NCBI GenBank assembly: GCA_017614505.1
Contig: JAGABT010000007.1
Span: 62,001-126,000 of the forward strand
Length of the DNA: 64,000 nucleotides
Direction of reading: 5' to 3'
DNA from: Selenomonadaceae bacterium
GTDB taxonomy: Bacteria; Bacillota; Negativicutes; Selenomonadales; Selenomonadaceae
The notes under the pieces were generated by a model. It did no database searches. It was given only the letters and a program-made list of their open reading frames with translations, and was not told the origin of the DNA. This document shows positions 42,915 to 53,300 of the stretch, piece by piece (the first letter of the stretch is position 1; each line of letters opens with the position of its first letter). A program made the position numbers and the translations under genes.

Positions 42915-45566
42915 TTGAAGATAACAGGCTTAACCGACGCGCAGGTTCAGGAAAACAAGGCTAAGTACGGCGATAATTCAATCACTGAGCAGGCGCGCGA
43001 AGGTTTTTGGGATAAGCTCAAGGGCAACTTCGACGACCCGATTATAAAAATTTTAATCTTCGCGCTGATTCTCAACGTCTTTTTCGCGTTCATGGGAAAA
43101 TCCGAATGGTACGAATCCGTTGGCATCGCGATGGCGGTTTTGCTGGCGACGTTCGTTTCAACTTTTTCCGAGTACAAGAACGAAAGCGCGTTCCAGAAAC
43201 TGCAGGGCGAGGCGTCGCTCATTAAGTGCAAAGTTTACCGCAACGGCGCCGTCGTCGAAATTCCGATTAACGATATTACAATGGGCGATTGTGTCCTGCT
43301 GCAGAGCGGCGATAAAATTCCGGCTGACGGCGTGATTATCGACGGCTCGATTACCGTTGACCAGTCGATTCTGAACGGCGAGGCGAAGGAAGAAACTAAG
43401 ACGCCGCCGCCCGATGAGGCAACTGACGCCGAATCTGCGCAAAGCGACGATTTACTCAACCCGCACAAAGTTTTCCGCGGCGCGGTTGTGGCTGGCGGCA
43501 ACGCCGTTATGCGCACCGTCACGCTCGGCGATAAGACTTTCTACGGCAAAATCGCTGAGGAACTTCAGGTTGACGAAGACCGCGATACCCCGCTCAAGCT
43601 CAAACTCGGCGACCTTGCCGGACAAATTTCCAAGTTCGGTTATATCGGCGGCGGACTGATTGCCGTGGCGTTCATGTTCCAGCGAATCGTTATCCATAAC
43701 AATTTCGACATGGCGCTGATTTCGGCGTACTGCTCGGACTGGATGAACGTACTCAACAGTCTGGTTGAAGCGATTATGCTCGGCGTCATAATTATCGTCA
43801 TGGCGGTGCCGGAAGGTCTGCCGCTGATGATTGCTATCGTTTCCGCGCAGAATATGGGCAAAATGCTCAAGGATAACGTTCTCGTGCGGAAAATTTCTGG
43901 TATCGAAACCGCCGGCAGTCTGAACCTGCTTTTTAGCGATAAGACCGGCACAATTACCAAAGGGCAGCTGGAAGCCGTCAGCTTTCTGGACGGAACCGCC
44001 GCCAGTTACAAAAGTTACAGCGAACTGCCCGCGAAACTCGGCGAGCTTATGAGCCTGTCCGTGCGCTACAACACAGCGGCTGTCGTCAACGGCGATAAGG
44101 CGGTTGGCGGCAACGCGACTGAACGCGCGCTCCTCGGCTTTGTTCTCGGTAAAGACCACGAGCTGAATATCAAAGTCGGCGAGACCGTGCCGTTCAACAG
44201 CAAGAATAAATATTCGCTGGCGGCAGTTACCGGCGATTACGATTTGACGCTGGCTAAGGGCGCGCCGGAACGCCTGCTCGACCGCTGCAGTTTCTACTAC
44301 GACGGCAACGGCAAGAAACAGCCGCTCAATGGCGTCGACCACATTAACGCGGAAATTGACAAGCTGGCGGAACGTGCTATCCGCGTGCTGGCGCTGGCTA
44401 CTTACGACGGCGAAGTTTCCAACGGCGAACTGCCAGCAACCGGCCTGACATTCGTGGGCGCCGTCGGTATCCGTGACGAAGTTCGCGCTGAATCTCCCGC
44501 CGCTCTCGCGCAGGTTCGTGAAGCTGGCGTGCAGGTTATCATGATTACCGGCGACCGCAAGGAAACCGCTATGGCTATCGCTAAAGAAGCCGGTCTGCTG
44601 CGTAACCCCGATGAAGTTGTTATGACTTCGCCAGAACTCAACGCAATGAGCGACGATGAAGTTAAGCAGATTCTGCCGAAAATCCGCGTTATCGCCCGCG
44701 CTCTGCCGACGGATAAAAGCCGCCTTGTGCGTATCGCGCAGGAACTCAATCTTGTCGTTGGAATGACTGGCGACGGCGTAAATGATTCGCCCGCGCTGAA
44801 AAAAGCTGACGTTGGTTTTGCAATGGGCGACGGCACCGAGGTTGCCAAGGAAGCCAGCGAAATTGTTATTCTCGACAACAATTTCAGTTCGATTGGCAAG
44901 GCGATTCTGTACGGGCGCACGATTTTCAACAGCATTCGCAAGTTTATCATTTTCCAGCTCACGATTAACGTCAGCGCGGTCATGATCTCGTTCGTCTGCC
45001 CGCTGATTGGTATCGAAAATCCGCTGTCAATCACGCAGATTCTGTGGGTCAACCTCGTCATGGATACGCTGGCGGCGCTTGCCTTCGGCGGAGAGCCGGC
45101 TCTGGCGCGCTACATGGAGGAACAGCCGAAAAGGCGCGACGAAAAAATTATCAACCGCTACATGTACAGTTCAATCGGCGTCGGCGCGGTATGGTGTTTC
45201 GCCATGGGTCTGGTTTTCCTGCTCACCGAATTTTCCCACCAGCATTTCCGCGTAGGCGAGGAAGATGCCAACATGTACCTGATGACGGGCTATTTCGCGT
45301 TCTTCATTTTCATGGCGGTTTTCAACGCCTTCAACGCGCGCACCGACAGAATGAATCTTTTCGACAACATTGGCGGCAACACGGGCTTTTTGAAAGTCAT
45401 GGGATTAATCGTCGTCGTGCAGGTTGGTATGACGTACCTGGGCGGCGTGATTCTGCGCTGCTTCGGTCTGACGCTCACGGAATGGGCATTCGTGCTGGCG
45501 ATGGCGTTCACGATAATCCCAGTCGACCTGCTGCGTAAAGCGGTGGTCGGTGACTCGACGAAGTAA
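42915..45566 (+). CDS. Calcium-translocating P-type ATPase (PMCA/SERCA type)
   Basis: 883 residues from TTG 42915 with GGGGGG upstream. Ten membrane helices with the calcium-site motif VMAVPEGLPLMIAI (helix 4) and NVSAVMISF plus NLVMDTLAALAFGGEP (helices 5 and 6). The phosphorylation site is SDKTGTITKG (the fourth position Ile instead of Leu, which the family allows), and the hinge is MTGDGVNDSPALKKADVGFAMG. It exports Ca2+ from the cytoplasm using ATP. It follows the TerD/nucleosidase genes by 36 bases, and a terminator follows it. Confidence 0.94.
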   Translation: MKITGLTDAQVQENKAKYGDNSITEQAREGFWDKLKGNFDDPIIKILIFALILNVFFAFMGKSEWYESVGIAMAVLLATFVSTFSEYKNESAFQKLQGEASLIKCKVYRNGAVVEIPINDITMGDCVLLQSGDKIPADGVIIDGSITVDQSILNGEAKEETKTPPPDEATDAESAQSDDLLNPHKVFRGAVVAGGNAVMRTVTLGDKTFYGKIAEELQVDEDRDTPLKLKLGDLAGQISKFGYIGGGLIAVAFMFQRIVIHNNFDMALISAYCSDWMNVLNSLVEAIMLGVIIIVMAVPEGLPLMIAIVSAQNMGKMLKDNVLVRKISGIETAGSLNLLFSDKTGTITKGQLEAVSFLDGTAASYKSYSELPAKLGELMSLSVRYNTAAVVNGDKAVGGNATERALLGFVLGKDHELNIKVGETVPFNSKNKYSLAAVTGDYDLTLAKGAPERLLDRCSFYYDGNGKKQPLNGVDHINAEIDKLAERAIRVLALATYDGEVSNGELPATGLTFVGAVGIRDEVRAESPAALAQVREAGVQVIMITGDRKETAMAIAKEAGLLRNPDEVVMTSPELNAMSDDEVKQILPKIRVIARALPTDKSRLVRIAQELNLVVGMTGDGVNDSPALKKADVGFAMGDGTEVAKEASEIVILDNNFSSIGKAILYGRTIFNSIRKFIIFQLTINVSAVMISFVCPLIGIENPLSITQILWVNLVMDTLAALAFGGEPALARYMEEQPKRRDEKIINRYMYSSIGVGAVWCFAMGLVFLLTEFSHQHFRVGEEDANMYLMTGYFAFFIFMAVFNAFNARTDRMNLFDNIGGNTGFLKVMGLIVVVQVGMTYLGGVILRCFGLTLTEWAFVLAMAFTIIPVDLLRKAVVGDSTK

Positions 45567-45580
45567 AGAATTTTCGCACT

Positions 45581-45620
45581 GGCAGTGGTTGAAATTTTTC
45601 AACTGCTGTCATTTTTTTTG
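45581..45620 (+). terminator. Rho-independent terminator after the P-type ATPase
   Basis: GGCAGTGGTTGAA pairs with TTCAACTGCTGTC (13 pairs including wobbles) and A plus T8 follows. Confidence 0.88.
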
Positions 45621-45685
45621 GGCGCGGCAGGAAAATTCGACGCAGATTTTGAATAAAACGCTAAGATTTTTTGGAGGTGTTTCGA

Positions 45686-47368
45686 GTGGGGCTGAAAGGC
45701 AAGGTTGTGCTGGCGGTGAATGCAACAGTCATCATCGCCTGCGTGATTATGGGGATTCTGGGGTACAGGAGCGCGGCGAGCGGATTTGACCATGCGCTGG
45801 AGATGAAGGCGGCATCGGACGTTGCGGCGCTGGCTGAAATTATAAACTACCGCTACCCAGGCGAATGGAATCTGCGCGACGGGATTTTATACAAGGGCGA
45901 TACCCAAATGGACGGCGCGGATAATATCGTCGATTCGCTGGCGCAGGTCACCCACGGCAAGGTTACGATTTTCAGCGGCGATACGCGCGTTGCGACCAAC
46001 GTCAAGGACGAAAGCGGCAGGCGTCAGACTGGCACAAAGGCTTCGCAGGCGGTTATCGACAGCGTTCTGACGAAGGGAGAAAATTTTCTCGGCACGGCTA
46101 ATGTTATGGGCGAAGAACATCACGCCGCGTATCAGCCGATTAAAGATTCTGCCGGAAAAATTATTGGAATGCTCTTCGTGGGCGTCAGCGTGCACGAAAT
46201 GGACGACGCGGTTAATGGGCTGGTAACGTCGATTATCATGGCGATGGTGGCGATTATCGTCGGCTGCGTGGTGCTGTCAAACATTTTCGTAGGCAAACTT
46301 CTCGGCGCGCTGGAACGCGTTGTCGAGGCTACAAAAAAAATTGCGGACGGCGATTTGCGCATTGACGACCTTGAAGCCGGCGAAGGCGAAGTTGGCGCGC
46401 TGGCTCACGCTATCAACGATATGAAGTTCAAGCTGAAAACTTTGCTGAAAAATATCGCCGAAACTTCCGAACGCGTTTCAGCCGCTTCGCAGGAACTTTC
46501 CGCCGCCGCGCACGAAGGCAAATCCTCGATTGACATGATGGCGCAAAGTACCGTTGCCCTTACCGAACACGCGGACGAGCAGTCTAAAAATGTCGACGCC
46601 CTTCAGCAGACGATTCAAAATCTGCGCGATAAAATGCAGTCACTCTATGACGGCGCGATAGCTATGGATCTGGTTGCGGCGGAAAGCGCGCAGAGTACCG
46701 TTGCCGGACAGGAAAAAGTTACCGTCGCGATTGACGTTATGAAAAATATCGCCGAACAGGTCAGTTCTTCCGTTGAAGTTGTAGGCAACCTCGGCAAGCG
46801 CTCCGACGAAATTGGCGAAATCGTCAAGACCATCTCCGAAATTGCTGACCAGACAAATCTTTTAGCGCTGAACGCGGCGATTGAGGCGGCTCGCGCTGGC
46901 GAACACGGGCGCGGCTTTTCCGTCGTAGCGGACGAAGTGCGCAAGCTCGCTGAACAGTGCGGCGTTGCGGCTACGGGAATTTCTGAGCTTATCGCCTCCA
47001 TTCAGAAAGACACTGCCAGCGCCGTCGAATCGATAAGCCACGGCAACGAGGGCGTTAAGGAAGGCATGGATTCGGTGCAGGTGACCGGCGAGGCGTTCCA
47101 GAATATCGGCTCGCAGGTTGAAAAGCTCGCCATGAACGTCGTTGACAGCATGATTCAGATTGAGGAAGTCAATACGCACAGCGACGCAATTTCCGAGGCA
47201 ATCAACCGCACGCAGGAAATTACGCAGCAGTCCAGCGAAAACGCAACTTCTATCAGCGCCGCCGCCGAGGAACAAACTGCCATGATTAACGAAATCGCTG
47301 AAGCCAGCAAGAGCCTCGCGGAATTTGCCAGCGATATGCAGGGCGAAGTTGCAAAGTTCAGGCTATAA
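45686..47368 (+). CDS. Methyl-accepting chemotaxis protein with single Cache domain
   Basis: 560 residues. GTG 45686 is preceded by TTGGAGGTG, which rules out the longer start. Order: membrane helix 1 (about 7-27), extracytoplasmic sCache-type sensor (about 30-175, with [22 protein letters not shown]), helix 2 (about 183-207), HAMP, and the signalling domain with the hairpin tip [29 protein letters not shown]. It detects an unknown extracellular ligand and controls CheA. No che genes are adjacent. Confidence 0.94.
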   Translation: MGLKGKVVLAVNATVIIACVIMGILGYRSAASGFDHALEMKAASDVAALAEIINYRYPGEWNLRDGILYKGDTQMDGADNIVDSLAQVTHGKVTIFSGDTRVATNVKDESGRRQTGTKASQAVIDSVLTKGENFLGTANVMGEEHHAAYQPIKDSAGKIIGMLFVGVSVHEMDDAVNGLVTSIIMAMVAIIVGCVVLSNIFVGKLLGALERVVEATKKIADGDLRIDDLEAGEGEVGALAHAINDMKFKLKTLLKNIAETSERVSAASQELSAAAHEGKSSIDMMAQSTVALTEHADEQSKNVDALQQTIQNLRDKMQSLYDGAIAMDLVAAESAQSTVAGQEKVTVAIDVMKNIAEQVSSSVEVVGNLGKRSDEIGEIVKTISEIADQTNLLALNAAIEAARAGEHGRGFSVVADEVRKLAEQCGVAATGISELIASIQKDTASAVESISHGNEGVKEGMDSVQVTGEAFQNIGSQVEKLAMNVVDSMIQIEEVNTHSDAISEAINRTQEITQQSSENATSISAAAEEQTAMINEIAEASKSLAEFASDMQGEVAKFRL

Positions 47369-47396
47369 AAAAAAAGCCCCGACCGAAATCGGAGCT
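47366..47396 (-). terminator. Rho-independent terminator of clpB
   Basis: On the minus strand AGCTCCGA-TTTCGG-TCGGGGCT is followed by nine T. The T-run overlaps the stop codon of the convergent chemoreceptor gene. Confidence 0.88.
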
Positions 47397-47417
47397 ACGT
47401 GCGGGAATTTTGTAAAA

Positions 47418-50039
47418 TTATTTTTCAAGCGAAACTTTAGAAGTCGCGCGGAACGTGAACGCATTGCCGTCGAAGTCAATCTCAACGGTATCGCCGTCCT
47501 TCACGTCACCGGCGATAATTTTTTTGCTGAGTTCAGTTTCAACGGTATGGCTGAGCAGTCTGCGCAAAGGTCTGGCGCCAAAATTGGGGTCGAAACCCTG
47601 ACTGGCGAGCGCCTCAACGGCTTTATCCGTCCACGTCAGAACAATATTCGTCTGCTTTTCAAGGCGCGCGCTCAAATTCTTCAGCAGAATTTCCGCGATA
47701 GCCTTAACCTGTTCCTTCGCCAGCGATTTGAAAACAACAATATCGTCGACGCGGTTGAGAAATTCTGGGCGGAAATAGCCCTTGAGCATGTCCTTGATGA
47801 CGCTTTCGGCTTCCTGAAAATCCTTGCTGGTGATGAAACCGATTTTCGCGCGCTGGAGAATTTCCTGCGAACCGAGGTTGCTCGTCATAATAATCACGGT
47901 GTTTTTGAAGTTCACGACGCGCCCTTTGCCGTCCGTCAAACGCCCGTCGTCCAGAATTTGCAAAAGCACGTTGAAAACGTCGCGGTGAGCTTTTTCAATT
48001 TCGTCGAGCAGAATGACGCTGTAGGGGCGGCGGCGCACTGCCTCGGTAAGCTGCCCGCCTTCCTCGTAGCCGACGTAGCCAGGAGGCGCGCCAATCAGTC
48101 TGGCAACGGTGTGCTTTTCCATGAACTCGCTCATATCGACGCGGATAATGCTGCGCTCATCGTCGAAGAGCGCTTCAGCCAGCGTTTTAGCCAGTTCAGT
48201 TTTGCCGACGCCGGTCGGTCCGAGGAAAATGAACGAGCCGATTGGGCGGTTGGGGTCTTTAATACCGGCGCGGGCGCGCAGAATCGCCTCGCTGACAACC
48301 TTAACGGCTTCGTCCTGCCCGACAACGCGCTTGTGGAGCGTATCTTCAAGGTGCAGAAGTTTTTCGCGCTCGCCGGTCATCATTTTAGTAACGGGAATGC
48401 CCGTCCAGCGGCTGACAACCTTGGCAATATCTTCCTCGCCGACTTCCTCTTTCAGCAGGCGCTCGCCTTTGTTATGTTCGGCAATTTCCTTTTCGACGTT
48501 CTGCATGGTTTTGAGAAGTTCCGGCAGCTTGCCGTACTTGAGCTCGGAAAGTTTCTGGAGGTCGTAAGCGCGTTCAGCCGCCGCCATTTCGGTATTAACG
48601 TCGTCAATTTCCTTTTTGATAGCGCGGACGCGCAGGATTGACTGCTTTTCAGCTTCCCACTTATCGCGCAGGACTTTTTCGTTAGCCTGCAGGCTGGCAA
48701 TTTCCTCGCGAATCGCCTGCAGTTTTTCCTTCGACGCGGCGTCATTTTCTTTCTTGAGCGCCTGTTCCTCAATTTCAAGCTGCATGGTTTTGCGGCGAAT
48801 TTCGTCAATCGGCGCGGGCAGGGACTCAATTTCCGTGCGGAGTTTCGCCGCCGCCTCGTCAACCAAATCTATAGCCTTATCCGGCAAAAATCTGTCGGAA
48901 ATGTAGCGGTCGGAAAGCGTAGCCGCCGCAACCAGCGCCGCGTCGCGAATCCTTACGCCGTGATGAACTTCGTAGCGTTCCTTCAGACCGCGCAGAATCG
49001 TAATGGTATCCTCAACCGTCGGCTCGCCGACAAGCACCGGCTGAAATCTGCGTTCGAGCGCGGTATCTTTCTCGATGTACTTGCGGTACTCATTGAGCGT
49101 CGTGGCGCCAATGCACCGCAGTTCGCCGCGCGCCAGCATGGGCTTCAGAATATTTCCGGCGTCAATCGCGCCATCCGCCTTGCCCGCGCCAACGACCGTG
49201 TGAACTTCGTCAATGAAAAGCAGAATCTGCCCGTCCGACTTCGCAATTTCGCCCAGCACCGTTTTAAGGCGTTCCTCAAATTCGCCGCGGAATTTCGCGC
49301 CAGCAATCAGCGACGCCATATCCAGCGCGTAGAGCGTTTTATTTTTCAGCGATTCGGGAACGTCGCCGGCGATAATCCTGCGCGCTAAGCCTTCGACAAT
49401 CGCCGTCTTGCCTACGCCAGGCTCGCCGATAAGCACGGGATTATTTTTCGTGCGGCGGCTCAGAATTTCAATCGTGCGGCGAATTTCCTCGTCGCGCCCG
49501 ATAACAGGGTCGAGCTTGCCAGCGCGCGCCGCCTGCGTCAAATCCCGCCCAAATTTGTCCAGCACCTGAAAAACTTCCTCTGGATTTTCGCTGGTAACAT
49601 TCTGGCGGCGATTTTTTTTAATCGAATCGTCAATCCTGCTGCGCGTCAGCTTGAACTCTTTGGCTATCGCCTGAACTTCCGAACTGCCGTCCGTTACCAG
49701 CGCCAAAAGTAAATGTTCCGTGCTAATGTATTCGTCACGCATGGATTTGGAATACTCATTCGCCTTGCCGACGACGCGCGCCAAATCTACGCCCATCGTC
49801 AGGCGTTCCTGTCCTTTTACGCTGGGGATTTTGTTTAATTCGGCTTCCAATTTGACTTTTAACATTGGCAAATCCGTCTCGCACTCCGCGAAAATCGTAG
49901 CCAGCAACCCTTCCGGCTCCTTCGCCAGCGCCAAAAGCAAATGCACCGAATTAAATTCCTGATTGTACCGCATAGCCGCCAGCTGCTGCGCCGCCTGCAT
50001 TGCCGCCATTGCTCTCGTTGTATATTTTTCTCCTGCCAT
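47418..50039 (-). CDS. clpB: ATP-dependent disaggregase ClpB
   Basis: 873 residues from ATG 50039, with TTGGAGCTG upstream (TTG 50054 lies within that site). Order: Clp N domain (1-150), AAA+ 1 with [13 protein letters not shown], middle coiled-coil domain (about 400-530), AAA+ 2 with [26 protein letters not shown] and the C-terminal domain. No ClpP-binding loop is evident and the middle domain is full length, which fits ClpB rather than ClpC. It rescues aggregated proteins with DnaK. The promoter is a good sigma-70 one with no CIRCE seen. Confidence 0.96.
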   Translation of the reverse strand: MAGEKYTTRAMAAMQAAQQLAAMRYNQEFNSVHLLLALAKEPEGLLATIFAECETDLPMLKVKLEAELNKIPSVKGQERLTMGVDLARVVGKANEYSKSMRDEYISTEHLLLALVTDGSSEVQAIAKEFKLTRSRIDDSIKKNRRQNVTSENPEEVFQVLDKFGRDLTQAARAGKLDPVIGRDEEIRRTIEILSRRTKNNPVLIGEPGVGKTAIVEGLARRIIAGDVPESLKNKTLYALDMASLIAGAKFRGEFEERLKTVLGEIAKSDGQILLFIDEVHTVVGAGKADGAIDAGNILKPMLARGELRCIGATTLNEYRKYIEKDTALERRFQPVLVGEPTVEDTITILRGLKERYEVHHGVRIRDAALVAAATLSDRYISDRFLPDKAIDLVDEAAAKLRTEIESLPAPIDEIRRKTMQLEIEEQALKKENDAASKEKLQAIREEIASLQANEKVLRDKWEAEKQSILRVRAIKKEIDDVNTEMAAAERAYDLQKLSELKYGKLPELLKTMQNVEKEIAEHNKGERLLKEEVGEEDIAKVVSRWTGIPVTKMMTGEREKLLHLEDTLHKRVVGQDEAVKVVSEAILRARAGIKDPNRPIGSFIFLGPTGVGKTELAKTLAEALFDDERSIIRVDMSEFMEKHTVARLIGAPPGYVGYEEGGQLTEAVRRRPYSVILLDEIEKAHRDVFNVLLQILDDGRLTDGKGRVVNFKNTVIIMTSNLGSQEILQRAKIGFITSKDFQEAESVIKDMLKGYFRPEFLNRVDDIVVFKSLAKEQVKAIAEILLKNLSARLEKQTNIVLTWTDKAVEALASQGFDPNFGARPLRRLLSHTVETELSKKIIAGDVKDGDTVEIDFDGNAFTFRATSKVSLEK

Positions 50040-50076
50040 TTTTATCAGCTCCAATTTATTTTTTGTTCACGCGGTA

Positions 50077-50105
50077 AGAATAGCACGTATTAGACAAAAT
50101 GTCAA
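50077..50105 (-). promoter_or_regulatory. Promoter of clpB
   Basis: TTGACA (50105-50100) and TATTCT (50082-50077) are 17 bases apart on the minus strand. No CIRCE or other inverted repeat is seen. Confidence 0.85.
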
Positions 50106-50109
50106 TAGT

Positions 50110-50802
50110 CTATTCCGTCAGCGCGATGAAAACTTCTTCCAGCGATTTGCCTGCGCAGAGATTTTTCACCGAATCCAGCGCGACTAATTTCCCTGCGTTG
50201 AGAATTGCCACGCGGTCGCACAGGAACTCCGCCTCCTCGATATAGTGCGTCGTCAGCACGATTGTTATTCCCTGCGCCTTGAGCTGCTGAATGAGCTGCC
50301 AGATTTTTCGTCGTACCTGCGGGTCGAGCGCTACGGTTGGCTCGTCGAGGAATAAAATTTGCGGCTGGTGAATCAGCGCGCGGACGATTAAAAGCCGCCG
50401 TTTCATGCCGCCGGATAAATTTTTGATAAAAGAATTGCGCACCGATTCGAGCTCCACGAAACGCAGGAGTTCATCGATGCGCGATTTTCTTTCTGCGCGA
50501 GGCAGGTGGTGAAGACGCGCGTGCAGTTCAAGATTTTCGCCGACGGTCAAGTCCTGGTCGAAGTTCAAATGCTGCGGCACGAGCCCGATTAAACCTTTAA
50601 TTTCCAGCGCAGATTTGGCGGGGAAAAAAATATTGCCGGCGGTCGGTTTGAGCTGGAGCGTCAGCATTTTAATCGTGGTAGTTTTACCGGCGCCGTTTTT
50701 ACCGAGCAGACCGAAAACCTCGCCGCGCTGAATCTCGAAACTCAAGCCGTCGACGGCAACTTTATCGCCAAAAATTTTCGTAACGTTATCGAGTAAAACC
50801 AT
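50110..50802 (-). CDS. ABC-2-type transporter ATPase
   Basis: 230 residues from ATG 50802; the ribosome binding site is weak and the gene starts four bases after the dacF stop, so translation is probably coupled. Walker A GKNGAGKTT, signature LSGGMKRRLLIVRAL, Walker B ILFLDEPTVALDP, all of the DrrA/NatA-like class. A C-terminal extension carries CAGKSLEEVFIALT. No permease gene lies downstream; clpB follows with its own promoter. Confidence 0.9.
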   Translation of the reverse strand: MVLLDNVTKIFGDKVAVDGLSFEIQRGEVFGLLGKNGAGKTTTIKMLTLQLKPTAGNIFFPAKSALEIKGLIGLVPQHLNFDQDLTVGENLELHARLHHLPRAERKSRIDELLRFVELESVRNSFIKNLSGGMKRRLLIVRALIHQPQILFLDEPTVALDPQVRRKIWQLIQQLKAQGITIVLTTHYIEEAEFLCDRVAILNAGKLVALDSVKNLCAGKSLEEVFIALTE

Positions 50803-50806
50803 CTGC

Positions 50807-51979
50807 TTAAGCGAGCCAGACCGTCAAAAAATCCTGCGCGACGGTAATCAGCGGCTCAGTCCAGCCGATAATTTTGGAAACCACGCTGGAACCCTTGTCA
50901 ACGCTTTCGCGCGCAACGATAGGAACGCTGGCAACTTCCCTGCCGTCGTACTTGAGAATCGCCTTGCCAACGGCGTCGCCAGTTTTAATTCCCGCCTCGA
51001 GAACTCTGGGAATTTCGTAGTCGACGCTGAGTTTACCGGCGTATTCGTCATCGAGCAGCGGGAACGTCAAATTCCCTTCGGGACCGACTTCAATGGTTGC
51101 GTGTTCGCCGTTCTTCACGAAAACATTTCGCGCGGCGCTGTCAACGTTGATACCGTAAATCTGGCTGACGCGGGCAAAGCCGTAGTCGAGCAGTTTCTTA
51201 GCGTCGTCGAAGCGCGTATCCACATCTTCCGAGTGCATGATAATCGCAATGAGTTCAATTTCGCCGCGCATTGCCGAAGCCGCCAGACAGCCGCCAGCCG
51301 CGCTCGTCCAGCCAGTTTTAATTCCGTTGGCGCCCTTGTAGTTACCGAGGAGCTTGTTGGAATTTTCCACCTTAACCGTCACGTCGGCGGGCGTCATCCA
51401 GTGAATCGTCTCGCGCTGCGTCGAAACAATGTCGCGGAAATCCCAGTCCGCCATGCAGTACGCCGCAATAAGCGCCATGTCCCGCGCCGTCGAGTAGTGA
51501 TTAGCGGCAGGCAGACCGTTCGGGTTTACAAAATTTGTATTCGTACAGCCAATTTCCCACGCCTTATCGTTCATCATCTTAGCGAAGGCGGGAACGCTGC
51601 CAGCAACCGCCTGCGCAACCGCAACTGCCGCGCCGTTATCCGAGACCAGCATCATTCCCATCAGCAGTTCGTTCGCCGAGAGTACGTCGCCCGCCATTAA
51701 ATCCAGTTCGGGATAATCCGTGTCCTGCGCCGCCTGCGAAATTCTGATTTCCTCATTCGGCGGCAAGTTTTCCAAGCCCAAAATGCACGTCATCATTTTC
51801 GTCATGCTTGCCGGAGGTCGCACTACGTCGGCATTTTTTTCGTAGATAACCCGCCCCGTCGTCGCCTCAATCACTATCGCCGAGTCCGCCGAAATTTTCG
51901 GTTCCCTGGGCGCCGCCGCCGCACTCGCGCTGAAAATTAACATCGCCGAAACTATAATTGCTGATAAAATTCTAAGCAT
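50807..51979 (-). CDS. D-alanyl-D-alanine carboxypeptidase (penicillin-binding protein 5/DacF family)
   Basis: 390 residues from ATG 51979 with AAAGGAGTGATC upstream. A signal peptide (about 1-23) is followed by the S11 peptidase domain: active-site Ser in SMTK (58-61), SDN (113-115), and KTGW (221-224). A beta-rich C-terminal domain ends in an amphipathic helix (GWTEPLITVAQDFLTVWLA) that anchors it to the membrane. It trims the terminal D-Ala from peptidoglycan stems. DacF of Bacillus is the closest named type. Confidence 0.93.
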   Translation of the reverse strand: MLRILSAIIVSAMLIFSASAAAAPREPKISADSAIVIEATTGRVIYEKNADVVRPPASMTKMMTCILGLENLPPNEEIRISQAAQDTDYPELDLMAGDVLSANELLMGMMLVSDNGAAVAVAQAVAGSVPAFAKMMNDKAWEIGCTNTNFVNPNGLPAANHYSTARDMALIAAYCMADWDFRDIVSTQRETIHWMTPADVTVKVENSNKLLGNYKGANGIKTGWTSAAGGCLAASAMRGEIELIAIIMHSEDVDTRFDDAKKLLDYGFARVSQIYGINVDSAARNVFVKNGEHATIEVGPEGNLTFPLLDDEYAGKLSVDYEIPRVLEAGIKTGDAVGKAILKYDGREVASVPIVARESVDKGSSVVSKIIGWTEPLITVAQDFLTVWLA

Positions 51980-52032
51980 TGCCGATCACTCCTTTTATGA
52001 AATTTTACATGAAAATTTCCTGAACGTCAACC

Positions 52033-52061
52033 TTGCGAATGATCTCAGAGTAATTTATAAT
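52033..52061 (+). promoter_or_regulatory. Promoter of yitT
   Basis: TTGCGA (52033-52038) and TATAAT (52056-52061) are 17 bases apart, 29 bases before the start. Confidence 0.78.
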
Positions 52062-52089
52062 TGGAAAAATTTTTAAAGGAGTGGTTGCG

Positions 52090-52956
52090 TTGAGCGTTAA
52101 GGCGCACGCAATAAAAGGAAAAAGTTTGATACTGCAGGGCGTCCAGCTTTTGACTGGCGCGATAATCGCGTCGATAGGGCTGGAGCTTTTTTTGATACCG
52201 AACCAGGTCATAGACGGCGGGGTCGTAGGCTTATCGATAATGGGGCATTACATGTTCGGCAGCATACCGTTCGGCGTGTTTCTGGTGGTGCTGAATCTGC
52301 CGTTCCTGTACATAGGTGCGAAGCACATTGGGAAAAATTTCGCCGTGGCAACGGTCGTAGCGGTAATCATGCTGAGTTTTTGCTCGGAATACGCGGCGAC
52401 GTTCCCGAAGGTTACGAACGACCCGTTTCTGGCGGCGATATTTGGCGGGATAATCGACGGAATTGGCGTAGGAATAATCATGCGGGCGGGCGGTTCGCTG
52501 GACGGCACGGAAATTGTTGCGATAATCGTGGACAAGCACTCGCCGTTCTCGGTCGGCGAAGTTGTCATGTTTATAAATTTATTCATACTGAGCGGCGCGG
52601 GATTGTTATTCGGCTGGGATAAGGCAATGTACTCGCTGGTTGCGTACTTCGTCATAGCGAAAATGATTGACGTGGTGACGAAAGGCCTGGACGAAACCTA
52701 CGCGGTGATGATTGTGACGGATTTGCCGATTGAAGTAACGGACGAGCTGAACCGGCAGCTGGGGCGCGGCGTGACGATTTTGCACGGGCAGGGCGGCTAC
52801 ACGAAACTGCCGAAGGAAATTTTGTACTGCGTGGTAAACCGGCTGGAGGTTACGAAGGTCAAGGATATTGTACTCTCGATGGACGAGCGCGCGTTTGTCA
52901 CGATTAACGCCGTGCACGATATTGTTGGCGGGCGTTTTAAAACCAGGTCTCACTAA
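52090..52956 (+). CDS. YitT-family membrane protein (DUF161 plus DUF2179)
   Basis: 288 residues from TTG 52090 behind AAAGGAGTGG (GTG 52081 lies in the binding site itself). Five or six membrane helices (20-190) with IPNQVIDGGVVGLSIM and MRAGGSLDGTEIVAIIV precede a C-terminal DUF2179 domain with GRGVTILHGQGGYT and LSMDERAFVTINAVHDI. Function is unknown, with roles in transport or signalling suspected. A second diverged copy of the last 28 codons lies 148 bases downstream. Confidence 0.92.
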   Translation: MSVKAHAIKGKSLILQGVQLLTGAIIASIGLELFLIPNQVIDGGVVGLSIMGHYMFGSIPFGVFLVVLNLPFLYIGAKHIGKNFAVATVVAVIMLSFCSEYAATFPKVTNDPFLAAIFGGIIDGIGVGIIMRAGGSLDGTEIVAIIVDKHSPFSVGEVVMFINLFILSGAGLLFGWDKAMYSLVAYFVIAKMIDVVTKGLDETYAVMIVTDLPIEVTDELNRQLGRGVTILHGQGGYTKLPKEILYCVVNRLEVTKVKDIVLSMDERAFVTINAVHDIVGGRFKTRSH

Positions 52957-52967
52957 TGCAAAAAAAT

Positions 52968-53076
52968 ATCAGCATTTCTTTCTTGAAGAAAGAAACGCTG
53001 GCAAAGAAAGACAGGGCCGCATAGGTCGCTTCCGGCGACCTGTGACGGCCCGCGCGCCATCCATGGCGCGCCTCTT
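52968..53076 (+). repeat. Dispersed three-hairpin repeat, copy C
   Basis: Starts ATCAGCATTTCTTTC and ends GGCGCGCCTCTT. Hairpin 2 is GGCCGCATAGGTCGC-TTCC-GGCGACCTGTGACGGCC. Hairpin 3 is GCGCGCC-ATCCAT-GGCGCGC. It lies 12 bases past the yitT stop. Confidence 0.9.
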
Positions 53077-53103
53077 GGCACCTTGCTCAATAATCCCAAA
53101 ATT

Positions 53104-53190
53104 ATGCTGTCGATGGACGAGCGCGCATTTGTGACGATTAACGCCGTGCACGATATTGTTGGCGGCAGGTTTAAGACGCACTCGCACTAA
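53104..53190 (+). pseudogene. Orphan 3' end of a yitT paralogue between two repeat copies
   Basis: 28 codons and a stop encode MLSMDERAFVTINAVH and onward to HSH, matching the end of the intact YitT upstream in 26 of 28 residues. At the DNA level there are more than ten silent changes, so it derives from a paralogue rather than from recent copying. No ribosome binding site or other yitT sequence is present. Confidence 0.8.
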
Positions 53191-53193
53191 ACA

Positions 53194-53300
53194 AAAAGAG
53201 GCGCCACATGGACGTGGCGCCGCCCGCGCCATTCGCCGGATGCGAATGCAGCGGGCAATTTTCTTTGCCAGCGTTTCTTTTTTTAAAAGAAATGCTGAAA
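53194..53300 (-). repeat. Dispersed three-hairpin repeat, copy D (inverted, diverged)
   Basis: Read on the minus strand: TTTCAGCATTTCTTT, then hairpin 2 GCCCGC-TG-CATTCGC-ATCCG-GCGAATG-GC-GCGGGC, and hairpin 3 GGCGCCAC-GTCC-ATGTGGCGCC. Both stems differ from the other copies by paired changes that keep them intact. Lies opposite to copy C. Confidence 0.85.

Noticed and set aside
50040..50105. CIRCE element before clpB
   Set aside because: No TTAGCACTC-N9-GAGTGCTAA-like inverted repeat is present near the promoter.
52968..53134. Open frames through the dispersed repeats reading like RFRRPVTARAPSMA in several copies
   Set aside because: The shared peptide follows from DNA conservation. Copies differ by insertions that shift the frame, the changes are paired in stems rather than codon-like, and there is no binding site, so the repeats are not coding.
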